Shown here: positions 17,644 to 25,651 of the stretch, in pieces
How the letters are laid out: each line of letters starts with the position of its first letter
How positions within the stretch are numbered: the stretch's first letter is position 1
Assembly (NCBI RefSeq): GCF_000518805.1
Contig: NZ_JAEH01000052.1
Span: 1-35,401, forward strand
DNA from: Shewanella waksmanii ATCC BAA-643
Lineage (GTDB): Bacteria > Pseudomonadota > Gammaproteobacteria > Enterobacterales > Shewanellaceae
Length of the DNA: 35,401 nt
Reading direction: 5' to 3'
Notes under the pieces: model-generated
Told to the model about the DNA's origin: nothing
What the model saw: the letters and a program-made list of their open reading frames with translations, nothing else
Database searches by the model: none
Made by a program: the position numbers and the translations under genes

Positions 17644-17991
17644 ATGAATACTTTAGCTATTTCGCCCTTATACAGTCGATATGCAGATCTGTTCTTACAA
17701 GGTGATAAGCCAGTTTGTGTTAGCCAGTTTCAGCAGTTTATCGCCGAACTGGAACAACAAGGCGTACTTTTACCGCGTCTAAATTGGGACGAGTGGTACG
17801 AACATAGCCACTTTGTTGATCGCCCTGACTATATTGCTGATGCAACTTGGTATCAATGCCAGCTATTGTTAACTGCAATGGCGAGATTAGAAAAATTTAG
17901 TCCCGGTGTTATTGACAACTATCGTCGCCAAGGCGTGCTGATTGCCATTGTAAGTCGTATGCAGACTTTGGCGATGGGAGTGGCGGTATAA
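17644..17991 (+). CDS. Small conserved hypothetical protein, DUF6508-like
   Basis: 115-residue soluble protein of unknown function. The pattern of an N-terminal helical part, a central LNWDEWYEH, then LLLTAMARLEKFSPGVID and a terminal QGVLIAIVSRMQTL resembles DUF6508 proteins (aromatic W..W, a helix with R..RF.eG, then G.i..il.rL). I am only moderately sure of this. ATG 17644 is chosen because GGAGG sits 5 nt upstream; the ATG at 17632 overlaps that ribosome-binding site. A MITE ends 150 bp upstream. The stop abuts a bidirectional terminator shared with the convergent ccpA gene. Confidence 0.72.
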   Translation: MNTLAISPLYSRYADLFLQGDKPVCVSQFQQFIAELEQQGVLLPRLNWDEWYEHSHFVDRPDYIADATWYQCQLLLTAMARLEKFSPGVIDNYRRQGVLIAIVSRMQTLAMGVAV

Positions 17992-18016
17992 AAACGGCAG
18001 CTTAGTGCTGCCGTTT
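17992..18016. terminator. Bidirectional terminator between the DUF6508-like gene and ccpA
   Basis: AAACGGCAGC-TTAGT-GCTGCCGTTT is a 10-bp stem. The better U-tract is on the minus-strand side (five Ts after the stem), so it probably ends the peroxidase transcript as well as the upstream + gene. Confidence 0.88.
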
Positions 18017-18064
18017 ATTCAAGTTGTTGCTATTTAATGACTTGCTGCGCCAGTAAACGGTGCT

Positions 18065-19057
18065 CTATTTTGCAAATGGCACGGGTCGAGGCGTGTTGGC
18101 ATTTGAAGGCGGCAAAATCGGTAATACAATTTGCGGCTGATCACCGGTTAGGGTTTTCAAGAATGCCACCATGTCTGCGGTTTCTTGCTCAGACAGTTGC
18201 TGACCAAGCTGAATATCAGACATGGTATTTACAGCTTCTTCTAATGTCCAAGTCGCGCCATCATGGAAGTAGGGGTAGGTAAGTTCAATGTTACGCAGTG
18301 TTGGAACTTTAAATACCATTCTGTCGTGCTCGTGACCAGTAACCGCAATACGTCCTTCTGCAGGGTTATCAGTGTGGAATGGTTTAACGAGTCCCATCTT
18401 CATATACATAGTGCCGCCAACTGCCGGACCATTATGACAAGAGGTACAACCACGGTCTTTAAATAGTTGATAACCATTCTTTGCTTGGTCACTAATCGCC
18501 TTTTTGTCACCTTGTAGGTACTGATCAAATGGGCTATTTGGCGTGACTAAGGTCTTTTCAAACTCAGCAATCGCATCAGTTAGGTTTTCAAGGTTGACGG
18601 AGTCTTTACCGTAGATTGCGGCAAAACGCTGTTGATACTCAGGGATTGAATCAATGGTTTCAACTGCAACACTGTGGGTATGAGCCATCTCACCTGGGTT
18701 AGCAATAGGACCGGCTGCTTGTTCTTGCAAATCTTTTGCACGACCATCCCAGAACTGCGCAAGGTTGTACTCAGCATTAAGCACTGTTGGCGAGTTGATT
18801 GGGCCTTCCTGCCAGTTATGACCAATAGAAGTCGGCAGGGCGTCAACGCCACCTGTAGATAGGTTATGGCAAGAATTACAAGAGATAAAACCAGATGCTG
18901 ACAAACGTGGTTCAAAGAACAGCATTTTGCCTAACTCGACTTTTTCGGGCTGAGTAATTTTAACAGGTTCAATAATAGAGATAGGCTCTTTAGCTACGGC
19001 TGGGGCCGTGATCACGCTTGCTAATATAGCTAAGCTAATAGGGGTTAGTTTGTTCAT
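18065..19057 (-). CDS. ccpA: Di-haem cytochrome c peroxidase (CcpA/MauG family)
   Basis: 330-residue periplasmic enzyme that reduces hydrogen peroxide to water with electrons from small c-type cytochromes. A Sec signal peptide ends near AVA-KEP (residue about 22). The two haem-binding motifs are CNSCH (60-64) and CTSCH (204-208). FWDGRAKDLQEQAAGPIANP and VPTLRNIELTYPYFHDGA are family blocks. Start ATG 19057 lies 6 nt after AAGGTG; the in-frame GTG at 19066 overlaps that site. Related genes in this group are often under Fnr/Crp control. One AAATGTGA half-site is present at 19183-19190, about 125 bp upstream, but its partner half is poor. Confidence 0.93.
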   Translation of the reverse strand: MNKLTPISLAILASVITAPAVAKEPISIIEPVKITQPEKVELGKMLFFEPRLSASGFISCNSCHNLSTGGVDALPTSIGHNWQEGPINSPTVLNAEYNLAQFWDGRAKDLQEQAAGPIANPGEMAHTHSVAVETIDSIPEYQQRFAAIYGKDSVNLENLTDAIAEFEKTLVTPNSPFDQYLQGDKKAISDQAKNGYQLFKDRGCTSCHNGPAVGGTMYMKMGLVKPFHTDNPAEGRIAVTGHEHDRMVFKVPTLRNIELTYPYFHDGATWTLEEAVNTMSDIQLGQQLSEQETADMVAFLKTLTGDQPQIVLPILPPSNANTPRPVPFAK

Positions 19058-19297
19058 CTTCAGCACCTTAAATAGGGTTAGTAGCGAGCTGCTTTGTTTT
19101 GATTAACCCTGATATTAATGTGTGTTTTAGCTTGGGTATAACGCGTTGTTTAGATTAGGACTATCGCTAAACTGGATTATATAAATGTGACATTTATCGC
19201 TGAAAATCAATAACTAATAGGATAGTGTTCTGCTTGAGTTCACAAACAAAATTAAAAGTGTGATCTTGATATGGGTTGCAGTTGTTACGCTAACATT

Positions 19298-19519
19298 TTA
19301 ATTGCGCATCATTCTGATCTTTTTGTCCATCCAAGCCGCTGACTGCGACATTTTCCGCTGACTGATCCGCAAATATCGCTTCGCCCAAGGGTATTCTAAA
19401 CTCAAAATGGCCAAACCAATGGGCAGCAGTAACCATGCTGGCCCCGGTAGCAAAATAAAAACGACACCTAATGCAGTGGTTAATCCGCCTATGATTGTCA
19501 CCATGGTTTTTCTTAACAT
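19298..19519 (-). CDS. Small PGPGW-type membrane protein
   Basis: 73-residue membrane protein with two hydrophobic segments joined by the family motif: TMVTIIGGLTTALGVVFILL, then PGPAWLLLPIGLAILSLEYPWA, and a basic C-terminal tail (KRYLRISQRKM...KKIRMMRN). It matches the PGPGW family of short transmembrane proteins (PF09656); the function is unknown. The frame is open to 19615, but ATG 19519 is preferred because TAGGTG lies 8 nt upstream and the conserved part begins there. It lies upstream of ccpA in the same orientation but 240 bp away, so co-transcription is doubtful. Confidence 0.75.
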   Translation of the reverse strand: MLRKTMVTIIGGLTTALGVVFILLPGPAWLLLPIGLAILSLEYPWAKRYLRISQRKMSQSAAWMDKKIRMMRN

Positions 19520-19691
19520 CTGTTTGCACCTATTGTTGTAGCTTAAATTCAGCATGCCATTTTGTTGCTGTACTTGGCTAGTTGGCTTTTGTAACAAAGG
19601 ATAAATATTGAACAATCTGTGAAACGACTATAATCAATGGCAGGAATCTATGATGCAGCGCAATTGATGCTGTTGGGCTAGGAGGCATTGT

Positions 19692-20447
19692 TTGAATCAT
19701 ATCTGCCAAGGTATTCGCTGGTGTGGGCTTATCGCGCTTTGTTGGCTGAATGTGCAAGTTAGCAACGCAGCGACCTTACATTTATCGACCTTACATTGGC
19801 CGCCATATTGTGCTGAGAAGCTGCCGCAACAAGGCGGGAGTGTGGCCGTGGCTAGGGCGGCGTTGCAAGCCATGGGGCATGATTTAGAAGTTGATTTCTA
19901 CCCGTGGAGCCGGGCAGTGAGGTTACCTCATATGCAGGGCAGTCAATATGCTGGTTATTTTCCTGAGTATCTGCACCCGAACGACAAAGTATTATTTTCC
20001 AAAGTCAGTGGTCACAGTGAATTAGTCATAATTGAAAGGCCATTAGACCCCATCAGCTGGAGCAAAGTCAGTGACCTACAGCAGTACCGCATAGGCACTG
20101 TAAAAGATTACATCAACACCCCTGAGCTGGATGCTGCGATTGCTAATGGATTACAAAAAGTTGAAGAGGTGACATCTGATGAGCATAACGTCAAGAAGGT
20201 CGCCACCGGCCGGATTGATGCCGCTGTGATAGACCGTCAGGTGTTTATGCATCTGTTGGCGCAACCACACCTTAAGCCATTAGCCACTAAATTGCAGGTC
20301 AATAAAAAGTCGCTGGCGCGGATTAGCTTACACATTGCCTTTATTGATTCTGAGCAAGGCCAGTATTGGCGTGATATCTACGATAAAGGCCTAAAAAAGA
20401 TTGATGCAGATAAGGTGCTTGCTGAGTACTTTAGTCGTTACCAATAG
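19692..20447 (+). CDS. Periplasmic solute-binding protein (SBP_bac_3 / amino acid-binding type)
   Basis: 251-residue exported protein. The signal peptide (MNHICQGIRWCGLIALCWLN...VSNA) is cleaved near residue 26. The rest fits family 3 solute-binding proteins: LHWPPYCAEKLPQQGGSVAV, then DFYPWSRAVRLPHMQGS, YRIGTVKDYINTPELD and RIDAAVIDRQVFMHLL. No transport permease lies nearby, so it may serve another transporter or act in signalling; ligand unknown. The start is TTG at 19692, 6 nt after a strong GGAGG. It is the only start that leaves the signal peptide whole. Confidence 0.85.
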   Translation: MNHICQGIRWCGLIALCWLNVQVSNAATLHLSTLHWPPYCAEKLPQQGGSVAVARAALQAMGHDLEVDFYPWSRAVRLPHMQGSQYAGYFPEYLHPNDKVLFSKVSGHSELVIIERPLDPISWSKVSDLQQYRIGTVKDYINTPELDAAIANGLQKVEEVTSDEHNVKKVATGRIDAAVIDRQVFMHLLAQPHLKPLATKLQVNKKSLARISLHIAFIDSEQGQYWRDIYDKGLKKIDADKVLAEYFSRYQ

Positions 20448-20457
20448 CTAAGTTGCT

Positions 20458-20484
20458 TGCAGCCAGCGCAAGCGACTGGCTGCA
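20458..20484. terminator. Hairpin between convergent solute-binding protein and yccF genes
   Basis: TGCAGCCAG (20458-20466) and CTGGCTGCA (20476-20484) form a perfect 9-bp stem with a 9-nt loop, 10 nt after the upstream stop. The following bases (TTGTAGTTTG) are only moderately T-rich. Confidence 0.55.
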
Positions 20485-20513
20485 TTGTAGTTTGAGTGAC
20501 CGGGGCAATGCCC

Positions 20514-20921
20514 TTACGCTTTAGCGGTTACCGTTTGACCGATAGGTGTCAGTGACAGTAGCGCAAGCTTGAGATGTTGGATGCCAAATGGAATGCCAAT
20601 TATGGTTACAAAACAAGCCAGAGCATGGGCGATATGACCGATGGCCAACCAAATTCCAAATAATAAGAACCAGGCAATATTACCGATCATACCCAGCGGG
20701 CCAGTACCAAGATCATCCACACCGGTTAGGTGACGACGGTTTTGGCTTTCTTGACCAAATGGCCAAAAAGTCATTTCACCAATAACAAAGCACGCACGGC
20801 CAAAAGGAATACCAATAATTGAAATAAAACAAAGTATGCCTGCCAACCACCAAGCAAGCCCCATCACAAAGCCACCAAGCACAAACCATGCAATGTTAAA
20901 TATCAAGCGTAAAACAGCCAT
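20514..20921 (-). CDS. yccF: YccF-domain inner-membrane protein
   Basis: 135-residue membrane protein containing two copies of the YccF repeat (PF03733). The first is LRLIFNIAWFVLGG...ISIIGIPFGRACFVIGEMTF and the second is GNIAWFLLFGIWLAIGHIAH with VTIIGIPFGIQHLKLALLSL. Each has hydrophobic segments and the IGIPFG motif, with WPFGQ between them. Function is unknown. AGGAG precedes the ATG by about 7 nt. Confidence 0.93.
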   Translation of the reverse strand: MAVLRLIFNIAWFVLGGFVMGLAWWLAGILCFISIIGIPFGRACFVIGEMTFWPFGQESQNRRHLTGVDDLGTGPLGMIGNIAWFLLFGIWLAIGHIAHALACFVTIIGIPFGIQHLKLALLSLTPIGQTVTAKA

Positions 20922-21186
20922 TGTTATACTCCTAAATTCCTGACTATTATTATTGTTGCGTTAAACTATCACGAATAACACTTGAGTCTATGCGAGTAGT
21001 ATGCCAACTTTTTAGTTGTTGAATTTAATGGTTTTTTATTATGGCGTTGTTGGGTGGGTGGCGAGTATTACTAAAGGTTAGTCACTCCCACCAGTTTGAT
21101 CTTGTTAGCGAAAATGACGTACGAGTTAGTCGAGTGCCATCAAGTTGGTTTACACTGGAATTTAAATTTTGATGAATGAGGCATTG

Positions 21187-22104
21187 ATGCAACTTAGCCA
21201 CACGCCTGTCGATAAGGTCACCATTGCGGGTTTTGATGTTTTTGTAAAACGAGATGATCAGTTGCATCCGGCCTTTTCGGGCAACAAGGCGCGCAAATTT
21301 GCCTATTTTTTAGCGCAGCCATTTACCCAGGTTAACAAACTTGTGGGCTATGGCTCACCGCAGGCCAACTCTTTGTATTCAATGGCGGCACTCGCAAAGA
21401 TGCGCGGTTGGCAGCTGGACTTTTATGTTGATCATATTGCTGAGCAAATTTTAAAGCAGCCTGCTGGAAACTATGCCGCTGCCATTGCCCATGGTGCTAA
21501 TGTGATTGATTTGAGCCAGCAAGATGATCGCAATGATTTAAGTACGCGAGGTTATATCGAGCGTCATGTAGCCGGTGATGACACGGTTCTTTATGTACCA
21601 GAAGGTGGACGTTGCGAATACGCTGAATATGGTTTGTTTCAATTAGCGCGTGAAATCGTTGATTGGAAACAGCAACAACAACTGAGTCAGCTTAATGTGT
21701 TTTTACCGTCGGGTACCGGTACAACCGCGCTGTTTTTAACCCGCAGTTTCGCGCAGCTAGATGAGTCGATTAAGGTGTTAACTTGCGCGGTTGTCGGCGG
21801 CGATGATTATTTAACTAGCCAATTTTACGAGCTTTCATCGGATTGTAACGATCATCCACAAATCATTACTCCCCCCAAGCGTTACCACTTTGGCAAGCTA
21901 TATCGCGAGTTCTACCAGCATTGGCTTGAGCTTAACCAGTCAGGAATAGAGTTTGAATTACTGTATGACCCACTGGGGTGGATGATGTGCAAACAGTACC
22001 TACAACAATCGAGCGATGAACCTATGCTTTACTTGCATCAAGGTGGGTTGTTGGGTAATGAAACCATGTTGCCACGGTATAAGAGAAAGTTTGATGGGAA
22101 TTAA
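21187..22104 (+). CDS. PLP-dependent ACC deaminase / D-cysteine desulfhydrase family enzyme
   Basis: 305-residue cytoplasmic enzyme of the tryptophan synthase beta-like PLP fold. The N-terminal VKRDDQLHPAFSGNKARKF holds the presumed PLP-binding Lys34, followed by YGSPQANSLYSMAALAKMRG, the phosphate-binding LPSGTGTTALFLTRSF, and a C-terminal LYLHQGGLLGNETML. The family includes 1-aminocyclopropane-1-carboxylate deaminase and D-cysteine desulfhydrase, and sequence alone does not decide between them. I take ATG 21187, which has TGAGG 5 nt upstream. ATG 21172, five codons earlier, is also possible but has no clear ribosome-binding site. A strong hairpin directly follows the stop. Confidence 0.85.
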   Translation: MQLSHTPVDKVTIAGFDVFVKRDDQLHPAFSGNKARKFAYFLAQPFTQVNKLVGYGSPQANSLYSMAALAKMRGWQLDFYVDHIAEQILKQPAGNYAAAIAHGANVIDLSQQDDRNDLSTRGYIERHVAGDDTVLYVPEGGRCEYAEYGLFQLAREIVDWKQQQQLSQLNVFLPSGTGTTALFLTRSFAQLDESIKVLTCAVVGGDDYLTSQFYELSSDCNDHPQIITPPKRYHFGKLYREFYQHWLELNQSGIEFELLYDPLGWMMCKQYLQQSSDEPMLYLHQGGLLGNETMLPRYKRKFDGN

Positions 22105-22105
22105 G

Positions 22106-22154
22106 TCATTTGGTTAGGCGTATCTGTGAAAGTGATACTGCCTAAACCAAATGA
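22106..22154 (+). terminator. Long hairpin immediately after the ACC deaminase-like gene
   Basis: TCATTTGGTTAGGC and GCCTAAACCAAATGA pair almost perfectly (one bulged base), and the stem continues inward as GTATC/GATAC around a 9-nt loop, for about 19 bp. It begins 2 nt after the stop codon. There is no U-tract, so it may be a terminator or a 3'-end stabilising structure. Confidence 0.65.
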
Positions 22155-22208
22155 TATCTAGCAGTTGCTAACCGGTGTTAGTCCAACCTTGCCTGTAAAG
22201 TGCAGGCT

Positions 22209-22236
22209 CAAATACAAGTGAGAGGAGCTGTATTTG
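22209..22236 (-). terminator. Hairpin downstream of the 57-aa gene
   Basis: CAAATACA (22209-22216) and TGTATTTG (22229-22236) form a perfect 8-bp stem 18 nt beyond the stop of the small minus-strand gene. A second small hairpin, GCCTG/CAGGC, lies next to it near 22190-22206. There is no U-tract. Confidence 0.4.
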
Positions 22237-22254
22237 CTAGCGTGATTTTCGATG

Positions 22255-22428
22255 TTACTTGTTGCTATTTAATAACCATTTCATGAACTTCAAAGCTTCA
22301 GTACGCTTGGTAAAGGTTTGCTTATTTTTACCGGCGCTGTCTGTGAACGCTGTCGAAGACTTGTTAACTGAAATAGAGTCTACTGGAAAGTTTACTGTGA
22401 TCTCGTGACCATTTACTGTGTACGACAT
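22255..22428 (-). CDS. 57-aa hypothetical protein of unknown function
   Basis: A short open frame coding a 57-residue hydrophilic protein. It begins MSYTVNGHEITVNFPVDSIS, has a polar middle (NKSSTAFTDSAGKNKQ), and ends in an amphipathic basic helix (FTKRTEALKFMKWLLNSNK). There is no signal peptide, membrane segment or Cys. AGGAG lies 7 nt before the ATG (22436-22440), which is strong support that it is translated. A promoter-like TTGCAA-N18-TATTAA and a perfect dyad lie just upstream, and two hairpins follow. I do not recognise the family. The beta-strand-like N-terminus and terminal basic helix could suit a small nucleic-acid-binding or regulatory protein, but nothing shows this. Confidence 0.72.
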   Translation of the reverse strand: MSYTVNGHEITVNFPVDSISVNKSSTAFTDSAGKNKQTFTKRTEALKFMKWLLNSNK

Positions 22429-22450
22429 TGGCCATACTCCTTTTTAACGA

Positions 22451-22468
22451 AACTACTTGTTAGTAGTT
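22451..22468. promoter_or_regulatory. Perfect dyad just upstream of the 57-aa gene
   Basis: AACTACT-TGTT-AGTAGTT, 7-bp arms with a 4-bp spacer, 23 bp before the start codon and directly after the predicted transcription start. It could be an operator that blocks initiation, or a hairpin at the 5' end of the mRNA. Confidence 0.5.
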
Positions 22469-22476
22469 GAAATTTA

Positions 22477-22506
22477 TTAATAATTTATCCTTAGCTTTTG
22501 TTGCAA
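22477..22506 (-). promoter_or_regulatory. Candidate sigma70 promoter of the 57-aa gene
   Basis: Minus-strand TTGCAA (22506-22501) and TATTAA (22482-22477) are separated by 18 bp. Both boxes match the consensus only partly. Confidence 0.35.
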
Positions 22507-22892
22507 AAGATGAGTTGTTCGATTTGAGACTACCCAGCTTTTCATTCCTTATCAAGTACCTTGCTTTAGCTTTGTGTTAGAAATTGTATCTAAGCGCTCG
22601 CACATACTAGATGCACGAAGTTAAGCACAGGGATATGACAGTGATATGACGAGAGAATATTGTGAGTGTTTACGGTGTGACGAACATTAACGAGTCAAAC
22701 AAACAGGTGCACAGATCTACAAGTGGATATAACTAAAATCGCCGCCATTATAACCTTGGCTAAAACTTAGTCAATCAATTTCGTTGCAAAATCCCTTTAT
22801 CGACATGACAAAAATTTATCAGCACTAATTATGTTGTTTTTTTGTATAGGTGTTAGAATTTACACAAGTTTGTTAAGGGAAGACAATCTACT

Positions 22893-24494
22893 ATGCGCGC
22901 TACTATAGTCAAATATCTGCTGGGTATCTGTTTCACCATTTTGGCACTGCCAATTTGGGCTGCCAACCCACCGGGATTAGTCAATACGTTGCAAGAGGCC
23001 GCTGATGAGCCTGATTTGGCGGTACATCAACGCTATCAGTATCAAGACGAGCTGCAACGTGACACGCCGCGGGGCACGTTAGCCGGTTTCACTAACGCCG
23101 CCTACGAGCAAGACTTTGAGTTGGCAGCTGAGTATCTTGACTTACGTTACCTTCCAGACAACATGTCAAAAGATAAAGGCCCGCAATATGCCAAAAAACT
23201 GCAAGCCATTATCGACCGCAACTTATGGATAGAACTCGAAGACGTCAATGATACGCCGCAGGGTGTCGCTAACGATAATCTGCCAGCTTACCGGGATGCC
23301 TTTGGCCGAATAGCCATCAACAGTGGCCACATCACCTTACTACTACAACGAGTGCCATCAAAAGGTGGCTCCATCTGGAAAATATCTAACGCCACTGTTG
23401 CCAAGGTCCCTAACTTATATGACCAACTTGGCTACGGGCCGGTTGTCGAATGGTTTGTCGATAATATTCCTGAAGGCCGACTCTTTAAAATTAACTTGTG
23501 GGAATGGTCACTGATCCTGTGCTACCTCATTGGCGCCTTTATGGTCATTATTCCTCTGACATGGTTGGCTAAGTGGCTCATCCTAAGAAGCAAAAGTGAG
23601 CTTAAACAAGAGGTCGCCTATGTGGTTGCCGGCCCACTGCGTTTCTTTTTAGCTGTGGTGCTGTGCCGAGCTTGGATTGCGCACAGTTCAATCTCTGCCG
23701 GCGCATTAGCGGTTATCGACAGTGGTTTTTTATTGATGTTGGCCGTGGTTTGGTTAGTGTGGTCGGCATTAGGGATATTTCAGGCCGGCCTCAAGCAACG
23801 CTGGTTGATGCGTGATAACCAACAAGGGGCGTCATTACTGCGACCTTTAACCAACTTTGTGCGGATCATTTTTGTGATTATCGCGGTATTGGTTTGGTTA
23901 GAGCATTTAGGGTTTAATGCCAGCGCGATACTGGCAGGCATGGGCATTGGCGGTGTAGCTATCGCTTTGGCTTCTAAACAGTCGATAGAAAACTTTATCG
24001 GTACCATTACATTGTATTCGGCTGCCCCAATAAAAGTGGGTAACTTATGCCGCTTTGGCACTATTAACGGTACGGTTGAAGAGATGGGTTTGCGCTGTAC
24101 ACAAATACGTACCTTAGATCGTACCTTAATCCATGTGCCCAACGCTAAGTTAGCTGAGATGGAAATTGAGAACATTTCCGAGCGAGAAAAAATTCGTTTT
24201 AAAGCGGATATTCGCCTCGATTACGCCATTACAAATTCAAAGCAGCTTAAAGATATCACCTCAGATATTCGCACCATGTTAGAGCAACATGAACAAGTTG
24301 AAGCCGATCCTCTGCGTGTGACGTTTCAGGGCTTTGGTCTGCATGGTTTACAGGTCAATGTGTTTGCCTATGTGGCCACGACAAGCTTTCCCACTTATCA
24401 GCTGGTGGCACAAGAGTTACATTTAGGCATTATGGATATTGTTAACCAGCATGGGTCGCGGATCATACCTGTGGCACCCATTGCGACTAAATAA
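22893..24494 (+). CDS. MscS-family mechanosensitive ion channel
   Basis: 533-residue inner-membrane channel. A signal peptide or first membrane segment (MRATIVKYLLGICFTILALP...WAANPPG) leads to a periplasmic region of about 170 residues. About four membrane helices follow between roughly 205 and 360. The pore-lining helix and beta domain are clear: SAILAGMGIGGVAIALASKQ, SIENFIGTITLYSAAPIKVG and GTVEEMGLRCTQIRTLDRTL with IHVPNAKLAEMEIENISERE. It then ends in the alpha/beta cytoplasmic domain. It would open on hypo-osmotic stress to release solutes. It is larger than E. coli MscS (286 aa) because of the periplasmic part, like the YnaI/YbiO class. AGGGAAG is about 12 nt upstream of the ATG. Confidence 0.92.
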   Translation: MRATIVKYLLGICFTILALPIWAANPPGLVNTLQEAADEPDLAVHQRYQYQDELQRDTPRGTLAGFTNAAYEQDFELAAEYLDLRYLPDNMSKDKGPQYAKKLQAIIDRNLWIELEDVNDTPQGVANDNLPAYRDAFGRIAINSGHITLLLQRVPSKGGSIWKISNATVAKVPNLYDQLGYGPVVEWFVDNIPEGRLFKINLWEWSLILCYLIGAFMVIIPLTWLAKWLILRSKSELKQEVAYVVAGPLRFFLAVVLCRAWIAHSSISAGALAVIDSGFLLMLAVVWLVWSALGIFQAGLKQRWLMRDNQQGASLLRPLTNFVRIIFVIIAVLVWLEHLGFNASAILAGMGIGGVAIALASKQSIENFIGTITLYSAAPIKVGNLCRFGTINGTVEEMGLRCTQIRTLDRTLIHVPNAKLAEMEIENISEREKIRFKADIRLDYAITNSKQLKDITSDIRTMLEQHEQVEADPLRVTFQGFGLHGLQVNVFAYVATTSFPTYQLVAQELHLGIMDIVNQHGSRIIPVAPIATK

Positions 24495-24577
24495 TATAAA
24501 AATCATGATGTAAATAGCGTTTTCATCGAGTGAATTAGTTAAACTTGCACCATAAAGGCTATAATATGACAACTAAT

Positions 24578-24637
24578 GACCGTGCCTCAGCAGCGCTAAG
24601 CTCTCGCTGAGTGCCTAAATCTTTATACTGATTGGTA
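24578..24637 (+). mobile_element. MITE, copy 3: right-end fragment
   Basis: The last 55-60 bp match the right ends of copies 1 and 2 (CCTCAG, CGCTAA, CTCGCTGAGTG, CTAAAT, then the complete 15-bp terminal repeat TTATACTGATTGGTA at 24623-24637). The left end and most of the interior are missing. It lies 42 bp before cheV. The GACC preceding the match is shared with copy 1 and not with copy 2, hinting that the longer form is older. Confidence 0.8.
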
Positions 24638-24679
24638 TAAAATGCGTCATCGTGTGCCTGTTTACCAAAGAGATGTATT

Positions 24680-25621
24680 ATGGCTAAAGTACTAGAAACC
24701 GTTGATCAACGTACCCAGCTTGTGGGTGAAAATAGACTGGAATTACTGCTATTTCGGATTAACGCGACCCAGCTTTTTGCCATTAATGTATTTAAAGTCA
24801 AAGAGGTGGTTAAACTGCCTCATTTAAGTGCTTTGCCTGGTAGCCATCACAGTATTAAAGGCGTGGCTAACATTCGCGGCATGTCGATTCCGGTTATTGA
24901 TCTTCGCCAAGCCATTGGATTTAGCGCCCGTGATGACGACCAAGAAGCCAATCTCATCATCACTGAGTATAATCGCAGTGTTCAGGGCTTTATGGTCGGC
25001 AAGGTTGAACATATTATCAATATGACCTGGGGCGACATTCTACCGCCACCTAAAACAGCCGGTGCACACAACTATCTGACCGCCATCACTAAAGTCGATT
25101 ATGACGGTGCTACCCAGTTAGTATCGATAATTGATGTAGAAAAAGTTCTCGCTGAAATAATCAGTTATGATATTCGCTTATCTGATGGGGTATTAGATGA
25201 GTCGCTGACTCCGCAAATGTTGGGCCGCAAAATCTTAATTGCCGATGATTCCTCAACAGCGCGCAGGCAGGTGAAAGAAACCCTGGCACCATTGGGTATC
25301 GAAGTGATGGAAGTGTCTGACGGTTTACAGGCTCTGCAGCAACTCCAAGCATGGTGCGATGACGGCGTGAATGTGTATGATGAAATTATCATGTTGATCA
25401 CCGATGCAGAAATGCCAGAAATGGATGGCTACAAGCTGACCTATGAGATCCGTAACGACAAGCGCATGAATGAGCTGTATATCACCCTTAACACATCGTT
25501 AAGTGGCAGTTTCAATAATGCCATGGTTGAAAAAGTCGGCTGTGATCGGTTTATCTCTAAGTTCCAGCCTGACTTACTGGTGGGCGTGGTACAAGAAAGG
25601 TTACGCCAAATCGTGGGTTAG
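24680..25621 (+). CDS. cheV: Chemotaxis protein CheV (CheW domain plus receiver domain)
   Basis: 313-residue cytoplasmic coupling protein. A CheW-like domain spans about residues 16-165 (ELLLFRINATQLFAINVFKV, IKGVANIRGMSIPVIDLRQA) and links receptors to CheA. A CheY-like receiver domain follows at about 182-313: acidic pair in LIADDSSTARR, phospho-acceptor Asp242 in LITDAEMPEMDGY, and conserved Lys in FISKFQPDLL. Phosphorylation is thought to tune adaptation or act as a phosphate sink. AAGAGA lies about 7 nt before the ATG. It is not in a che operon; the promoter region holds a MITE remnant. Confidence 0.96.
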   Translation: MAKVLETVDQRTQLVGENRLELLLFRINATQLFAINVFKVKEVVKLPHLSALPGSHHSIKGVANIRGMSIPVIDLRQAIGFSARDDDQEANLIITEYNRSVQGFMVGKVEHIINMTWGDILPPPKTAGAHNYLTAITKVDYDGATQLVSIIDVEKVLAEIISYDIRLSDGVLDESLTPQMLGRKILIADDSSTARRQVKETLAPLGIEVMEVSDGLQALQQLQAWCDDGVNVYDEIIMLITDAEMPEMDGYKLTYEIRNDKRMNELYITLNTSLSGSFNNAMVEKVGCDRFISKFQPDLLVGVVQERLRQIVG

Positions 25622-25651
25622 GTATTGTATTAGTTCTGTATTCGTGCCGTA

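Larger units (their letters stand above)
22429..22892. other. Intergenic region between the 57-aa gene and the MscS-type gene
   Basis: 464 bp between divergent genes. Apart from the dyad and promoter of the 57-aa gene and an A+T-rich stretch leading to the MscS gene (a possible -10 TAGAAT near 22853-22858), no gene or RNA is recognised. A 14-codon frame near 22646 is too short to credit. Confidence 0.5.

Noticed and set aside
19183..19200. CRP/FNR site before ccpA
   Set aside because: Only one half (AAATGTGA) fits; the second half does not match TCACA or ATCAA well enough to list as a site.
19290..19529. 79-codon minus-strand frame overlapping the PGPGW gene
   Set aside because: It is a shadow frame; the other frame shows the family motif and membrane segments.
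22646..22690. 14-codon frame with three Cys (MTREYCECLRCDEH)
   Set aside because: Too short and without a clear ribosome-binding site; probably chance.
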